The position numbers and the translations under genes were made by a program. From positions 62,001-126,000 of the forward strand of contig WYBC01000031.1 of assembly GCA_011526085.1 (NCBI GenBank): a stretch of 64,000 bases of DNA, given 5' to 3'. This DNA is from Lysobacter sp. GTDB taxonomy: Bacteria; Pseudomonadota; Gammaproteobacteria; Xanthomonadales; Xanthomonadaceae. Below, piece after piece: positions 7,748 to 16,631 of this stretch. The notes beneath the pieces are model-generated. The model searched no databases. It had not been told where the DNA came from and saw only the letters and a list, made by a program, of their open reading frames with translations. Each line of letters opens with the position of its first letter. Position 1 is the first letter of the stretch.

Positions 7748-9607
7748 ATGACCAGCGCTGAATCCGTGGCGACGCGCGAACGCATCCAGAAGGAATGCCG
7801 GCAACTCGTGCTCGCGCAGGGGCGTGCCGGTGCGTTCGCGACCCTCGCCGTGGCCGTGCTGTTCCTGTGGACGCTGCGCGACGTGCATTCGCCGGAATTG
7901 CTGGGCGGATGGGCGATCGCAGTGGGCCTGGCGTCGGCGTTGCGGATCTGGCTGGCGTCGCCCGCGCAGTGGCAGCCGGATGCGGACGGCGACAGTCGTT
8001 CCGGCACGCCGCTGGGGTGCATCCTGCTCGGCGCGCTGTGCGGCGGCGTGTGGGGGGCGGCCGCCACGCTGTTGTTTCCGCTGGGCCACAGCGAACTGTA
8101 CTTCGTGATCGCGTTCCTGCTGATCAGCATGCCCGCAGCCGCGACCAGCAGTTTCGGCGCCTGGTGGCCGGCGCACACCGCCTATGTGCTGTGCAACATC
8201 GGGCCTTTCGCGCTGTATTTCCTGCTGTCGGGCCAACAGGATTTCGTCGTCGCCGGCGTGGCCGCCTGCTTCTTCGCCGCGTTCCTGCTGCGCCAGGGGT
8301 TCGTCGTCAGCCGCACCATCCAGCACAACATCGCCCAGCGCACCGCGCTGATGACGATGACGCGGACCCTGGGCGAAGCGCTCGATCGTGCCGATGCCGC
8401 CAATCGCGCCAAGTCCACCTTCCTCACCAACATGAGCCACGAACTGCGCACGCCGCTGAACGCGATCATCGGCATGAGCGAACTGCTGGCCGAAGCGCCG
8501 GATGCGCCGCAGCACCGGCAACTGCCGCACAGCATCCATCGCGCCGGGCAGTCGCTGCTGGCGCTGATCAGCGATGTGCTGGACCTGTCCCAGGTCGAAG
8601 CCGGCAAGATCGTGCTGCATCCCGCGCCATTCGCGCCGCGGCGGCTGGTCGACGGCGTGCTCGACATGTTCGCGCCCGAAGCCGACGCCAGATCGCTGGT
8701 GCTGGACGCCGTCTGCGCGCCTGGCGTGCCCGAACGCTTCGTCGCCGACCAGGCGCGGCTGCGCCAGGTGCTGGTGAATCTGGTCGGCAACGCGATCAAG
8801 TTCACCGCCGCGGGCAGCGTGCGGATCGAGGTCGACCTGCTGCCGGGCGACGACGCGCCGCGCAGGCTGCGGATCGCGGTCGTCGATACCGGGCCGGGCA
8901 TCCCCGGGCATGCGCGCACGCGGATTTTCTCGGCATTCCAGCAGGGCGACGATTCCGTGAGCCGGGCGCATGCCGGCACCGGTCTCGGCCTGAAGATTTC
9001 CAGCGATCTCATCGCGCTGATGGGCGGACGCATCGATCTGGACAGCGAGCCGGGCGTCGGCAGCCGCTTCGCGGTCATCGTGCCCGAAGCCGAGTCGTCC
9101 GCGGCGTCGCCGGACGATGCCGGCATGCCGCCGGCGGCCATGATCGCGACGCCCGCGTCCGCGATCGGCGGCCTGCGTGTGCTGGTGGTCGAGGACAACG
9201 CGCTGAACGCATCGCTGGTCAAACTGATGCTCGAGCGCGACGGCTGCACGGTGGAATGCGCGGGCAGCGGCGCGCGCGCGCTGGAGCGGATGGCGCAGGA
9301 TCGCTGGGACGTGGTGCTGATGGACTGCCAGATGCCGGACATCGACGGCTACGCCGCCACCCGTCGTTGGCGCCAGATCGAGATCGCCGAACGTCGCCCG
9401 CGGCTGTCGATCGTCGCGCTGACCGCGCATGCGATGGCCGACGACCGCCGACGCTGTCTGGAGGCGGGCATGGACGATTACCTGACCAAGCCGGTGAAGC
9501 TCGACTCGCTGCGCGGCGCTCTGGCGCGGCATGCGTCCACGGCGTCCGCGTCATCGGTCCAAACGCCGGCGGCTGCGGACCGCGAAACCGAGCCGACGCC
9601 GCCATGA
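7748..9607 (+). CDS. Membrane hybrid histidine kinase with receiver domain
   Basis: A 619-residue two-component hybrid kinase. The first ~205 residues have about six hydrophobic segments (for example LATLAVAVLFLW-like, YFVIAFLLISM, VAGVAACFFAAFLL) and no recognised sensor domain. The HisKA domain has His231 in MSHELRTPLNAIIGMSELL. The HATPase domain shows LVNLVGNAIKFT, DTGPGIP and GTGLGLKIS. The receiver domain at the C-terminus has phosphoacceptor Asp526 in VLMDCQMPD and the conserved Lys in YLTKPV. No HPt domain is present, so a phosphotransfer protein would be encoded elsewhere. The ATG at 7748 follows a GGGGGGAG site and is preferred to an in-frame start 27 bases upstream. Its stop overlaps the next start (ATGA). 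Confidence 0.93.
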   Translation: MTSAESVATRERIQKECRQLVLAQGRAGAFATLAVAVLFLWTLRDVHSPELLGGWAIAVGLASALRIWLASPAQWQPDADGDSRSGTPLGCILLGALCGGVWGAAATLLFPLGHSELYFVIAFLLISMPAAATSSFGAWWPAHTAYVLCNIGPFALYFLLSGQQDFVVAGVAACFFAAFLLRQGFVVSRTIQHNIAQRTALMTMTRTLGEALDRADAANRAKSTFLTNMSHELRTPLNAIIGMSELLAEAPDAPQHRQLPHSIHRAGQSLLALISDVLDLSQVEAGKIVLHPAPFAPRRLVDGVLDMFAPEADARSLVLDAVCAPGVPERFVADQARLRQVLVNLVGNAIKFTAAGSVRIEVDLLPGDDAPRRLRIAVVDTGPGIPGHARTRIFSAFQQGDDSVSRAHAGTGLGLKISSDLIALMGGRIDLDSEPGVGSRFAVIVPEAESSAASPDDAGMPPAAMIATPASAIGGLRVLVVEDNALNASLVKLMLERDGCTVECAGSGARALERMAQDRWDVVLMDCQMPDIDGYAATRRWRQIEIAERRPRLSIVALTAHAMADDRRRCLEAGMDDYLTKPVKLDSLRGALARHASTASASSVQTPAAADRETEPTPP

Positions 9608-10233
9608 GCCGGATCCTCATCGCCGGTGCGACGGGTCTGGTCGGCCGCCATGCGCTGGCCCTTGCGCTGGCGGATCCGCACGTGTCGCGTGTCGTTGCGC
9701 CCACCCGTCGGGCGCTGCCCGCACACGCCAAGCTCGAGAACCCGGTGGTCGATTTCGAGGCCCTGCCCGCGCAGGCGCCCTGGTGGTCGGTCGATGGCGT
9801 CGTCTGCGCGCTCGGCACCACGATCCGCGATGCCGGCTCGCAGGCGGCGTTCCGACGGGTCGATGTCGACTACGTGCTCGCGGTCGCCGCGAACGCCCGC
9901 GATGCCGGTGCGCGGGCCTTCGCGCTGAATTCCTCGCTGGGCGCCGACGCCGGCGCGCGCGGGTTCTATCTGCGCTGCAAGGGCGAGGCGGAGCGCGGCG
10001 TCGAAGCGCTCGGCTATCCGTCGCTGATGATCGTGCGGCCGTCGATCATCGGCGGCGAGCGTGAGCGGCGGCGACCGATGGAGCATCTCGGCATGGTCGC
10101 CCTGCGTGCGCTCGAACCGCTGGTGCCGAAGCGTTACCGGGTGGCGCCCGCGGAGCGGATCGCGCGCTGTCTGCTCGATGCCGCGCGGGTGGCGGCGCCG
10201 GGCGTGCGCATCGTCGAATCGGAAGCGATCTGA
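9604..10233 (+). CDS. NAD(P)-binding Rossmann protein, TIP30/oxidoreductase-like
   Basis: A 209-residue atypical short-chain dehydrogenase-like protein. GATGLVG at residues 7-13 is the dinucleotide-binding glycine motif. Later features, NSSLGAD, FYLRCKGEAERGVEALG and IVRPSIIGGER, fit the YbjT/HTATIP2 group, where the Tyr-x3-Lys pair is YLRCK. It overlaps the histidine kinase gene by four bases (ATGA), so the two are translationally coupled. Substrate is unknown. This family is often annotated only as an epimerase or nucleoside-diphosphate-sugar epimerase, so a specific reaction should not be assumed. Confidence 0.8.
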   Translation: MSRILIAGATGLVGRHALALALADPHVSRVVAPTRRALPAHAKLENPVVDFEALPAQAPWWSVDGVVCALGTTIRDAGSQAAFRRVDVDYVLAVAANARDAGARAFALNSSLGADAGARGFYLRCKGEAERGVEALGYPSLMIVRPSIIGGERERRRPMEHLGMVALRALEPLVPKRYRVAPAERIARCLLDAARVAAPGVRIVESEAI

Positions 10234-10455
10234 GCGGATCGCCGGCGCGGTTCGGCGCCGAAACCTCCGCCCGGCGCCGGTCCCCGCATGCCCGCATGCG
10301 GCCGGTCCGGATCCGCAATTCCGGCGCAAATGCATGATTTCAATGAATTTCATGGCCGAGGCGCGGCGCCCGTCGATGCCGTCCTTCGCGGCCCTGAGTC
10401 ATTGCCCCACCGCGAGGGCGCACAATATCCGGCTGTCAGCCGTGGATGTACCGCA

Positions 10456-12414
10456 ATGTCGACCGAAGTTCCCTCTCTGCGTTTCGCCGATCTCGGCCTG
10501 TCCGAGCAGGTCATGGCCGCAGTCCAGGAGGTCGGCTACGAAACGCCGTCCCCGATCCAGGCCGCGACCATTCCCGCGCTGCTGGCCGGCCGCGACGTGC
10601 TCGGGCAGGCGCAGACCGGCACCGGCAAGACCGCCGCCTTCGCGCTGCCGCTGCTGTCGCGCCTCGATCTGTCCAAGCACACCCCGCAGGTGCTGGTGCT
10701 GGCGCCGACCCGCGAACTCGCGATCCAGGTCGCCGAAGCCTTCCAGCGCTATGCGCACAAGCTGCCCGGCTTCCACGTGCTGCCGATCTACGGCGGCCAG
10801 AGCTATTACCCGCAGTTGCAGGCGCTGAAGCGCGGCGTGCACGTCGTCGTCGGCACCCCGGGCCGGGTGATCGACCACCTCGAACGCGGCACCCTCGATC
10901 TGTCCGACCTCAAGGCGCTGGTGCTGGACGAAGCCGACGAAATGCTGCGCATGGGCTTCATCGACGACGTCGAAACCGTGCTGAAGAAAGTGCCCGAGCA
11001 GCGCCAGGTCGCGCTGTTCTCCGCGACCATGCCGTCGCAGATCCGCCGCATCGCCCAGACCTACCTGCGCGATCCTGCCGAAGTCACCATCGCCGCCAAG
11101 ACCACCACCGCGACCAACATCCGCCAGCGGTTCTGGTTCGTCAGCGGCCTGCACAAGCTCGATGCGCTGACCCGCATCCTCGAAGCCGAACCCTACGACG
11201 CGATGATCATCTTCGCGCGCACCAAATCGGCCACCGACGAACTGGCCGAGAAACTGCAGGCGCGCGGCCTCGCCGCCGCGGCGATCAACGGCGACGTGCA
11301 GCAGGCGCAGCGCGAGAAGACCATCCAGCAGTTGAAGGACGGCAAGCTCGACATCCTCGTCGCCACCGACGTGGCCGCGCGCGGCCTCGACGTCGAGCGC
11401 ATCAGCCACGTGCTGAACTACGACATTCCCTACGACACCGAGAGCTACGTCCACCGCATCGGCCGCACCGGCCGCGCCGGGCGCAGCGGCGAGGCGATCC
11501 TGTTCGTCAGCCCGCGCGAGAAGAGCATGCTGCGCGCGATCGAACGCGCGACGCGCCAGCCGATCGCGGAAATGCAGTTGCCGACGGTCGAGAGCGTGAA
11601 CGATGCGCGGGTGACGAAATTCCTCGCCCGCATCACCGACACCCTGGCGCTGGACGAGAACAGCGGCGGCGAGATGGGCCTGTACCGCGAGCTGGTCGAA
11701 CGCTACGAACGCGAACAGAACGTGCCGGCGATCGAGATCGCGGCGGCGCTGGCGAAACTGCTGCAGGGCGACACGCCGCTGCTGCTGGCGCCGGAGCGCA
11801 AGCGCGAGCCGCAGGAATTCCAGCAGCGTCGCGAATACGCCGAGCGCGCCCAGCGCGAACCGCGCCCCGAGCGCGGCGACCGTCCGGACCGGAGCGAACG
11901 CGCGCCCCGCGGCGAGGGCGACGAGCGCGCGCCGCGGCCCAAGAAGGACGTCGGCCCGCGCCAGCCGCCGGAAGCGGGCATGGAGACCTATCGCATCGAG
12001 GTCGGCCACATGCACAGCGTCAAGCCGGGCAACATCGTCGGCGCCATCGCCAACGAGGCCGGGCTCGACAGCAAGTACATCGGCCGCATCGACATCCACG
12101 ATGATCATTCGATCCTCGATCTGCCCGAGGGCATGCCCAAGCCGCTGCTGATGCACCTCAAGAAGGTGCGCGTGGCCGGCCAGGCGCTGCGCCTGCAGAA
12201 GCTCGACGAATACGACGGCGGCGGGTCGAAGCCGCAGGGCTTCAAGCCGCGCGGCTTCGCGCCGGGCGGCGGCAAACCCGGCGGGTTCAAGCCCGGCGGC
12301 TTCAAACCGGGCGGCTTCAAGGGAGAAGGCGCCAAGCCCGGCGGCTTCAAGCCGGACGACTTCAAGCCCGGGCCGAAGAAGCCGCACCGCAAGGGTCCGC
12401 CGAGCGGGGCCTGA
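10456..12414 (+). CDS. deaD: DEAD-box ATP-dependent RNA helicase (DeaD/CsdA type)
   Basis: A 652-residue cytoplasmic RNA helicase of the CsdA/DeaD group, which remodels ribosomal and messenger RNA, especially in the cold. Visible motifs are Q-motif region SPIQAATIP, Walker A AQTGTGKT at ~52-59, PTRELA, DEAD at 158-161, SAT (FSATMP), VATDVAARGLD and HRIGRTGRAGR. Residues ~509-585 form the DbpA RNA-binding domain (YRIEVGHMHSVKPGNIVGAI). The C-terminus is a repeated Gly-Phe-Lys-Pro tail. The ATG at 10456 is chosen because homology starts at the following residues; frames upstream to 10288 lack family sequence. The 222-base leader could carry cold-response control but shows no diagnostic motif. 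Confidence 0.95.
   Translation: MSTEVPSLRFADLGLSEQVMAAVQEVGYETPSPIQAATIPALLAGRDVLGQAQTGTGKTAAFALPLLSRLDLSKHTPQVLVLAPTRELAIQVAEAFQRYAHKLPGFHVLPIYGGQSYYPQLQALKRGVHVVVGTPGRVIDHLERGTLDLSDLKALVLDEADEMLRMGFIDDVETVLKKVPEQRQVALFSATMPSQIRRIAQTYLRDPAEVTIAAKTTTATNIRQRFWFVSGLHKLDALTRILEAEPYDAMIIFARTKSATDELAEKLQARGLAAAAINGDVQQAQREKTIQQLKDGKLDILVATDVAARGLDVERISHVLNYDIPYDTESYVHRIGRTGRAGRSGEAILFVSPREKSMLRAIERATRQPIAEMQLPTVESVNDARVTKFLARITDTLALDENSGGEMGLYRELVERYEREQNVPAIEIAAALAKLLQGDTPLLLAPERKREPQEFQQRREYAERAQREPRPERGDRPDRSERAPRGEGDERAPRPKKDVGPRQPPEAGMETYRIEVGHMHSVKPGNIVGAIANEAGLDSKYIGRIDIHDDHSILDLPEGMPKPLLMHLKKVRVAGQALRLQKLDEYDGGGSKPQGFKPRGFAPGGGKPGGFKPGGFKPGGFKGEGAKPGGFKPDDFKPGPKKPHRKGPPSGA
12232..12390 (+). 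repeat. deaD: In-frame GFKPGG repeat region of the DeaD tail
   Basis: Near-identical 15-base units (GGCTTCAAGCCGGGC-like) are repeated with variation and encode GFKPG, GFKPRGF, GGFKPGG and similar. This is an intrinsically disordered, basic RNA-binding tail that probably varies in copy number between strains. Confidence 0.75.
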
Positions 12415-12523
12415 GTTCGTTCCCGCCGCGCGGCCTGCCCGTCGATCGCGCGAAACGCTTGTCAGCCTCCCGCGGATTTGATCGACTGTCCGCATGTTCG
12501 TGGATGGCAGGTCGGGGGCGGGA

Positions 12524-14413
12524 ATGCGGAGTGTCGTGTTGGCGGTATCGCTGTGCTGTGCGCAGGCCTGGGCGGCGAAGCCGCCGACGACCGAAGAGGT
12601 TCTCCGTCCTTCCCTGCACGGGCTGGTGAAGATTTCGCCCAACGGCCGTTACGTCGCCGCCACGGTGCGCAAGCCGGAAAACAAACAGAACCGGGTCTTG
12701 CTTGCGATCATCGACCGCGAGACCAACAAGCCCGTCCGCGTGCTCGATCCCGAAGAAAAGTCCGAAATCAGCCGGGTCTGGTGGGTCGGCGACGAACGTC
12801 TGTTCGTCCAGACGCGCTGGGGCGGCGACATGTTCCAGCAGTACTACACCGACCCCCGCGTGGTCGCGATCAATGTCGATGGTACCGGCAAGCGCGGCAT
12901 CTCCGCGTGGATCGTCGACACCCTGGTCGACGACGACGAGCACATGCTGATCGAGCGCTGCGCGAAGGCGACGCACAAGGGCTGCCTGACCTACCTCCAG
13001 AAAGTCGACACCAAGGGCGGCGTCAACGGTCCGCGGATCGCCGATGCGCCCGCGGTCGGCGCGGATTTCTTCACCGACAACGCCGGGCGCGTGCTGTTCG
13101 CGACCGCGTGGAACGACGATCGCAACCAGCGCGTCTGGATCCGCCGCGGCGAGGGCTGGGAGATCTTCAACGACGAGTCGCAGAGCGGCATCGAGATCGC
13201 GCTGATCGGCGTCTCGCGCGACGATGCGCAGGTCTTCATGCAGGTCGAGCGCAAGGACGGACCGGACCGGATCGAACGTCTCACCCTCGCGACCGGCGAA
13301 CGCACGGTCGCGATGAGCGATCCGAAACTCGATCCCGCGTTCGTGGTGTGGTCGGCCGACGGCCGCCAGCCGATCGGCGCCGCCTACGGTCTCGGCGTGC
13401 CGCGCGCGCGCTTCTGGGATCCCGCGGATCCGGACGCGAAGCTGCTGCGCGGCATGGAGGCGGCCTTTCCCGAGGATGCGGTCGCCTTCATCGACGGTTC
13501 GCGCGACGGCAGGCATGTCGTGGTCAAGGTCTGGAGCGATCGCGATCCGGGCAGTTTCTACATGCTCGACCGCGACACCCGGCGCATGGACCTGGTCGCC
13601 CGCGAGAAGCCCTGGCTCGATCCCGAAGCGCTGGCGCGCAACGAGCCGATCGTGTTCACGACCCGCGACGGCATCGAACTGCACGGCTATCTCACCCTGC
13701 CGCTCGCCGCCGCTTCGCCGCCGCCGCTGGTGGTGATGCCGCACGGCGGGCCGTTCGGCGTGCGCGACGAATGGGCCTACGACGAAGAGTCGCAACTGCT
13801 GGCGGCCAACGGCTATGCCGTGCTGCGGGTGAACTACCGCGGTTCCGACGGTTTCGGCCAGGCGTTCGAGCGCGCCGGCTATCGCCAGTGGGGGCTGAAG
13901 ATCATGGACGACATCGTCGACGCCACGCGCTGGGCGACCGCGAGCGGTCGGGTCGACGGGACCCGCGTCTGTCTGTGGGGCACGAGTTTCGGCGGCTACG
14001 CGTCGCTGATGGGCGTCGCCCGCGAGCCTGAGCTCTACCGCTGCGCGATTTCGACCGCGGGCGCGACGAATCTGATCGTCACCCGCAAGTGGGGCGACAC
14101 GCATCGCACGGAATGGGGCCGGCACTATCTCGATGAAGCGGTGGGCGACGACGAGAAGGCGCTGTTCGAACAATCCCCGGTCCGGCATGTCGACCGGATC
14201 CGCGCGCCGCTGCTGCTGGTGCACGGGCAGCACGACGGCCGGGTGTCGTTCGAACATGCGCGGGCGATGGTCGCGGCGATGGAAAAGGCGCGGAAGCCGG
14301 TCGACACCCTGTTCTTCACCGACGAGACCCACGGCATTTACGGCGAGGAGAACCGCCGCAAGTACTACGATCGCGTGCTGGCGTTTCTGCGCACCCACCT
14401 CGCGACGCACTGA
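12524..14413 (+). CDS. Secreted S9 family prolyl oligopeptidase-like peptidase
   Basis: A 629-residue serine peptidase of family S9 (acylaminoacyl-peptidase/dipeptidyl peptidase type). Residues 1-17 form a signal peptide (MRSVVLAVSLCCAQAWA) so it should act in the periplasm. Residues ~25-370 form the beta-propeller and the remainder the alpha/beta hydrolase. The catalytic triad is visible: Ser488 in GTSFGGYA, Asp571 in HGQHDGRV and His603 in ETHGIYG. The ATG at 12524 has a GGGGGCGGGA-like site and puts the signal peptide at the very N-terminus; an in-frame ATG ten codons upstream is the alternative. It is not obviously in an operon with deaD (109 bases apart). Confidence 0.9.
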   Translation: MRSVVLAVSLCCAQAWAAKPPTTEEVLRPSLHGLVKISPNGRYVAATVRKPENKQNRVLLAIIDRETNKPVRVLDPEEKSEISRVWWVGDERLFVQTRWGGDMFQQYYTDPRVVAINVDGTGKRGISAWIVDTLVDDDEHMLIERCAKATHKGCLTYLQKVDTKGGVNGPRIADAPAVGADFFTDNAGRVLFATAWNDDRNQRVWIRRGEGWEIFNDESQSGIEIALIGVSRDDAQVFMQVERKDGPDRIERLTLATGERTVAMSDPKLDPAFVVWSADGRQPIGAAYGLGVPRARFWDPADPDAKLLRGMEAAFPEDAVAFIDGSRDGRHVVVKVWSDRDPGSFYMLDRDTRRMDLVAREKPWLDPEALARNEPIVFTTRDGIELHGYLTLPLAAASPPPLVVMPHGGPFGVRDEWAYDEESQLLAANGYAVLRVNYRGSDGFGQAFERAGYRQWGLKIMDDIVDATRWATASGRVDGTRVCLWGTSFGGYASLMGVAREPELYRCAISTAGATNLIVTRKWGDTHRTEWGRHYLDEAVGDDEKALFEQSPVRHVDRIRAPLLLVHGQHDGRVSFEHARAMVAAMEKARKPVDTLFFTDETHGIYGEENRRKYYDRVLAFLRTHLATH

Positions 14414-14453
14414 GCGCGCCCGACGACGACACCGCCCACGCAGGAGATCCGCG

Positions 14454-15440
14454 ATGCTCATCCCGACCTATTGGGCCGAAGCCCGCCTGCAGCATCGAGA
14501 ACGCAGGCGCACGGTCACGTTGCGACGCTTCGGCTGGTCGGATGTCGGCGAGGCCGAAGCGCAGGCGCATGCCGAAACCCGCGTGCGCGAAGCGATGGCG
14601 CGGGTCCTGTCGGGCGAAACGCTGCCGCGCCGCGAACGCCGGGTCGCCTACAACGGCGCCGAGGGCGTGCCGATCCGCGAGGAGATCGTCGACCGCCACG
14701 GCGACAGCGCGATCACCCGCACCGGTTACGGCGCGCTGTGCCTGAACACGCCGGACGTACTGTTCGCGGACATCGATTTCGCCGAGCACAGTCGTCCGCG
14801 GCATGTGCTGGCCGCGATGGCGCTCGTGTTCGTGGCGGTGGCTGCCGCGTTGATCGCGGTGTTCCACGTGCAGGTCATGGCGTCGCTGATCGTGGCCTTC
14901 TTCGCGTCGCTGCTGCTCGGCGTGCCGCTGCCGGGCACGCTGCGCAAGGTCGTCGTCGCGCTGCGCGGCGGCCGCGAGCAGGTCGCGCTGCGCCGCGTGC
15001 TCCGGTTCGTGGCCGCGCATCCCGACTGGCGCCTGCGCGTCTACCGCACGCCGGCCGGCCTGCGCCTGCTCGCGCTGCATCGCCGCTTCGATCCGCGCGA
15101 GGACGCGGTCCGCGCGTGCTTCGATGCGTTCGGCGTCGATCCGCTGTACGCGCGGATGTGCCTCAATCAGAACTGTTTCCGCGCGCGGCTCACGCCGAAG
15201 CCCTGGCGCATGGGCCTGCCGCGTCTGCGCGCGCCGTATTCGGCGGCGTGGCGCCCCGAGCACGCCGGACTGCCTGCGCGGCGCGCGTGGATCGAGCGCT
15301 ACGACCGCGAAGCGCAGGGCTATGCCGCCTGCCGGTATCTGGAAACCGTGGGCAGCGGTCCGACCGACCCGGGCGCCGAGTCGGTACAGGCCCTCCATGA
15401 TCTGTTCTGTCAGGTCGAGCGCGAACTGCCGCTGGCCTGA
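14454..15440 (+). CDS. Hypothetical membrane protein
   Basis: A 328-residue protein with a cytoplasmic N-terminal part (~120 residues, many Arg and Glu), then two adjacent membrane segments (LAAMALVFVAVAAALIAVF and VMASLIVAFFASLLLGVPL), then a long Arg-rich cytoplasmic C-terminal domain. I do not know a named domain, although proteins like this are widespread in Xanthomonadaceae. It starts 40 bases after the S9 peptidase stop, at the ATG preceded by AGGAGA, so co-transcription with the peptidase is plausible. Confidence 0.75.
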   Translation: MLIPTYWAEARLQHRERRRTVTLRRFGWSDVGEAEAQAHAETRVREAMARVLSGETLPRRERRVAYNGAEGVPIREEIVDRHGDSAITRTGYGALCLNTPDVLFADIDFAEHSRPRHVLAAMALVFVAVAAALIAVFHVQVMASLIVAFFASLLLGVPLPGTLRKVVVALRGGREQVALRRVLRFVAAHPDWRLRVYRTPAGLRLLALHRRFDPREDAVRACFDAFGVDPLYARMCLNQNCFRARLTPKPWRMGLPRLRAPYSAAWRPEHAGLPARRAWIERYDREAQGYAACRYLETVGSGPTDPGAESVQALHDLFCQVERELPLA

Positions 15441-15446
15441 GCGGCG

Positions 15447-15665
15447 TCAGCCGGCGACGACCTCGATCGCGACATCGCCGACCTCGACGCGTTGTCCACT
15501 GCGGATCTTGCAGGTCTTGCGCAGTTCGACGATGCCGTCCACCCGCACGTCGCCGCTGGCGACCAGGTGTTTGCCCGCGCCGCCGCTGTCGCAGATTCCG
15601 GTGAGCTTGAGCAGTTGATTGAGTTCGACGTGGTCGCGGTCGAGTTCGAAACGGAGGATCGGCAT
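15447..15665 (-). CDS. S4-domain RNA-binding protein (YbcJ-like)
   Basis: A 72-residue protein that is essentially one S4 RNA-binding domain: ELNQLLKLTGICDSGGAGKHLVASGDVRVDG, followed by VRxG-type strand SGQRVEVGD. Length and sequence match the E. coli YbcJ family, small proteins thought to contact structured RNA; the biological target is not established. It converges with the membrane-protein gene, with only six bases between stops. Confidence 0.88.
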   Translation of the reverse strand: MPILRFELDRDHVELNQLLKLTGICDSGGAGKHLVASGDVRVDGIVELRKTCKIRSGQRVEVGDVAIEVVAG

Positions 15666-15735
15666 GGGCGCGTCGACGGAAGAAGGGCGGCGGTGGCCGC
15701 CCGGTGTGGCGTAGCATAGCGGGCCGGTTCCGCGG

Positions 15736-15759
15736 CTGCTGACACAGGGTTGTCAGCAG
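15736..15759. promoter_or_regulatory. Palindrome upstream of the first VOC gene (candidate operator)
   Basis: CTGCTGACA, a 6-base spacer, then TGTCAGCAG: a perfect 9-base inverted repeat about 40 bases before the VOC start, where a repressor site would be expected. A partly matching copy lies upstream of the second VOC gene near 16563. A YafY/WYL regulator gene is close by. Operator function is inferred. Confidence 0.5.
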
Positions 15760-15799
15760 GGCGCGCGGATACTGCGGATCCCCTTTCCGGAGACCTGCG

Positions 15800-16174
15800 A
15801 TGATCGCTTACACCACCCTCGGCACCCACGACCTGGCCCGCGCCGCCGGCTTCTACGACGCGGTGCTCGCCGAACTCGGCGCCGAGCGTTTCATGGAAGA
15901 ACCCGACTACTTCATCGCCTGGGGCAACTCCAAGGACGGCGCCGGTCTCGCCATCACCTGGCCGTTCAACAAGGAACCGGCCAGCGTCGGCAACGGCACG
16001 ATGGTGGCGCTGGGCGCGACCAGCCGCGAACAGGTGGATCGCGTCTACGCCAGGGCGATCGAGCTGGGCGGTACCGACGAGGGCGCGCCGGGCCAGCGTT
16101 ATCCCGGTTTCTACGCCGCCTATTTCCGCGACCTCGACGGCAACAAGCTCAACTGTTGCTACATGGGCGAATGA
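15800..16174 (+). CDS. VOC family (glyoxalase/dioxygenase-like) protein
   Basis: A 124-residue vicinal-oxygen-chelate protein. The start MIAYTTLGTHDLARAAGFYDAVLAELG and the end FRDLDGNKLNCCY are diagnostic of the fold, and the metal-ligand positions are represented by His10-like and Glu/Asn positions at the C-terminus. Such proteins include lyases, epimerases and resistance binders; the substrate cannot be told. Start ATG at 15800 follows CCGGAGA. It overlaps the next gene by ATGA. Confidence 0.88.
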   Translation: MIAYTTLGTHDLARAAGFYDAVLAELGAERFMEEPDYFIAWGNSKDGAGLAITWPFNKEPASVGNGTMVALGATSREQVDRVYARAIELGGTDEGAPGQRYPGFYAAYFRDLDGNKLNCCYMGE

Positions 16175-16536
16175 CGCGACCGGACGCCCCGGATGCGGCG
16201 GACGCGTCGACGCTCGTCCGCCACATGTCGCGCAACCGCAGGGACGCGCCGTCGAAGCTGCGGCGCGGCGGCCGCCACTGTCCGATCTGTCTGGCGGCGT
16301 TCGCGAAGAACGCGAAACGCACGCGTCACGTGCGCTGTTGCGACGCCTGCGGCGCGCATCCGCAAGCGGAGAAGAATTGCGCCTCGTGCGGTGCGGATGC
16401 GATCTGGCAGGCGCGCGGCCAAGCCGCCTGCCAGCGCTGCGGCGCGCACGGCGAGGCGGACGCCATCGTCGCCGGCGCAACGCCTGTCGCGACGGGCGAA
16501 CCATCGCAGGATCCGCGCGAAGCCGCGCGCGGCTGA
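16171..16536 (+). CDS. Small zinc-ribbon-like hypothetical protein
   Basis: A 121-residue basic protein overlapping the VOC gene by four bases (ATGA), hence probably co-translated. It has two or three Cys pairs: CPIC at ~37-40, CCDAC, CASC and CQRC, spaced like tandem zinc ribbons in the centre. The C-terminus is disordered and low in complexity. No family is recognised; it may be a nucleic-acid or protein-binding zinc protein. Confidence 0.6.
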   Translation: MTRPDAPDAADASTLVRHMSRNRRDAPSKLRRGGRHCPICLAAFAKNAKRTRHVRCCDACGAHPQAEKNCASCGADAIWQARGQAACQRCGAHGEADAIVAGATPVATGEPSQDPREAARG

Positions 16537-16590
16537 CATCCGGCACCGTCGGGATCGGTCACTGCTGACATCCACCGTCAGTGGCAGGCG
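16534..16590. promoter_or_regulatory. Repeated operator-like elements upstream of the second VOC gene
   Basis: GCTGACATCC occurs twice, at 16533 and 16565, each followed after 0-3 bases by ACCGTC. The second copy, with CTGCTGACA...GTCAG...GGCGCGC, resembles the palindrome upstream of the first VOC gene. The symmetry is imperfect. This is a candidate binding site for the YafY regulator encoded just downstream. Confidence 0.35.
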
Positions 16591-16631
16591 CGCAGCATGC
16601 GTTCTCCCGTCACCCGCATCGAGGAAATCGC

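Noticed and set aside
10399-12642. Very long minus-strand frame opposite deaD
   Set aside because: It is basic and low-complexity with no family features; the plus strand has all DEAD-box motifs. High-GC DNA gives long antisense frames.
12362-14461. Long minus-strand frame opposite the S9 peptidase
   Set aside because: It shows His/Arg/Ala-rich composition with no motifs and is overlapped throughout by a gene with a full catalytic triad.
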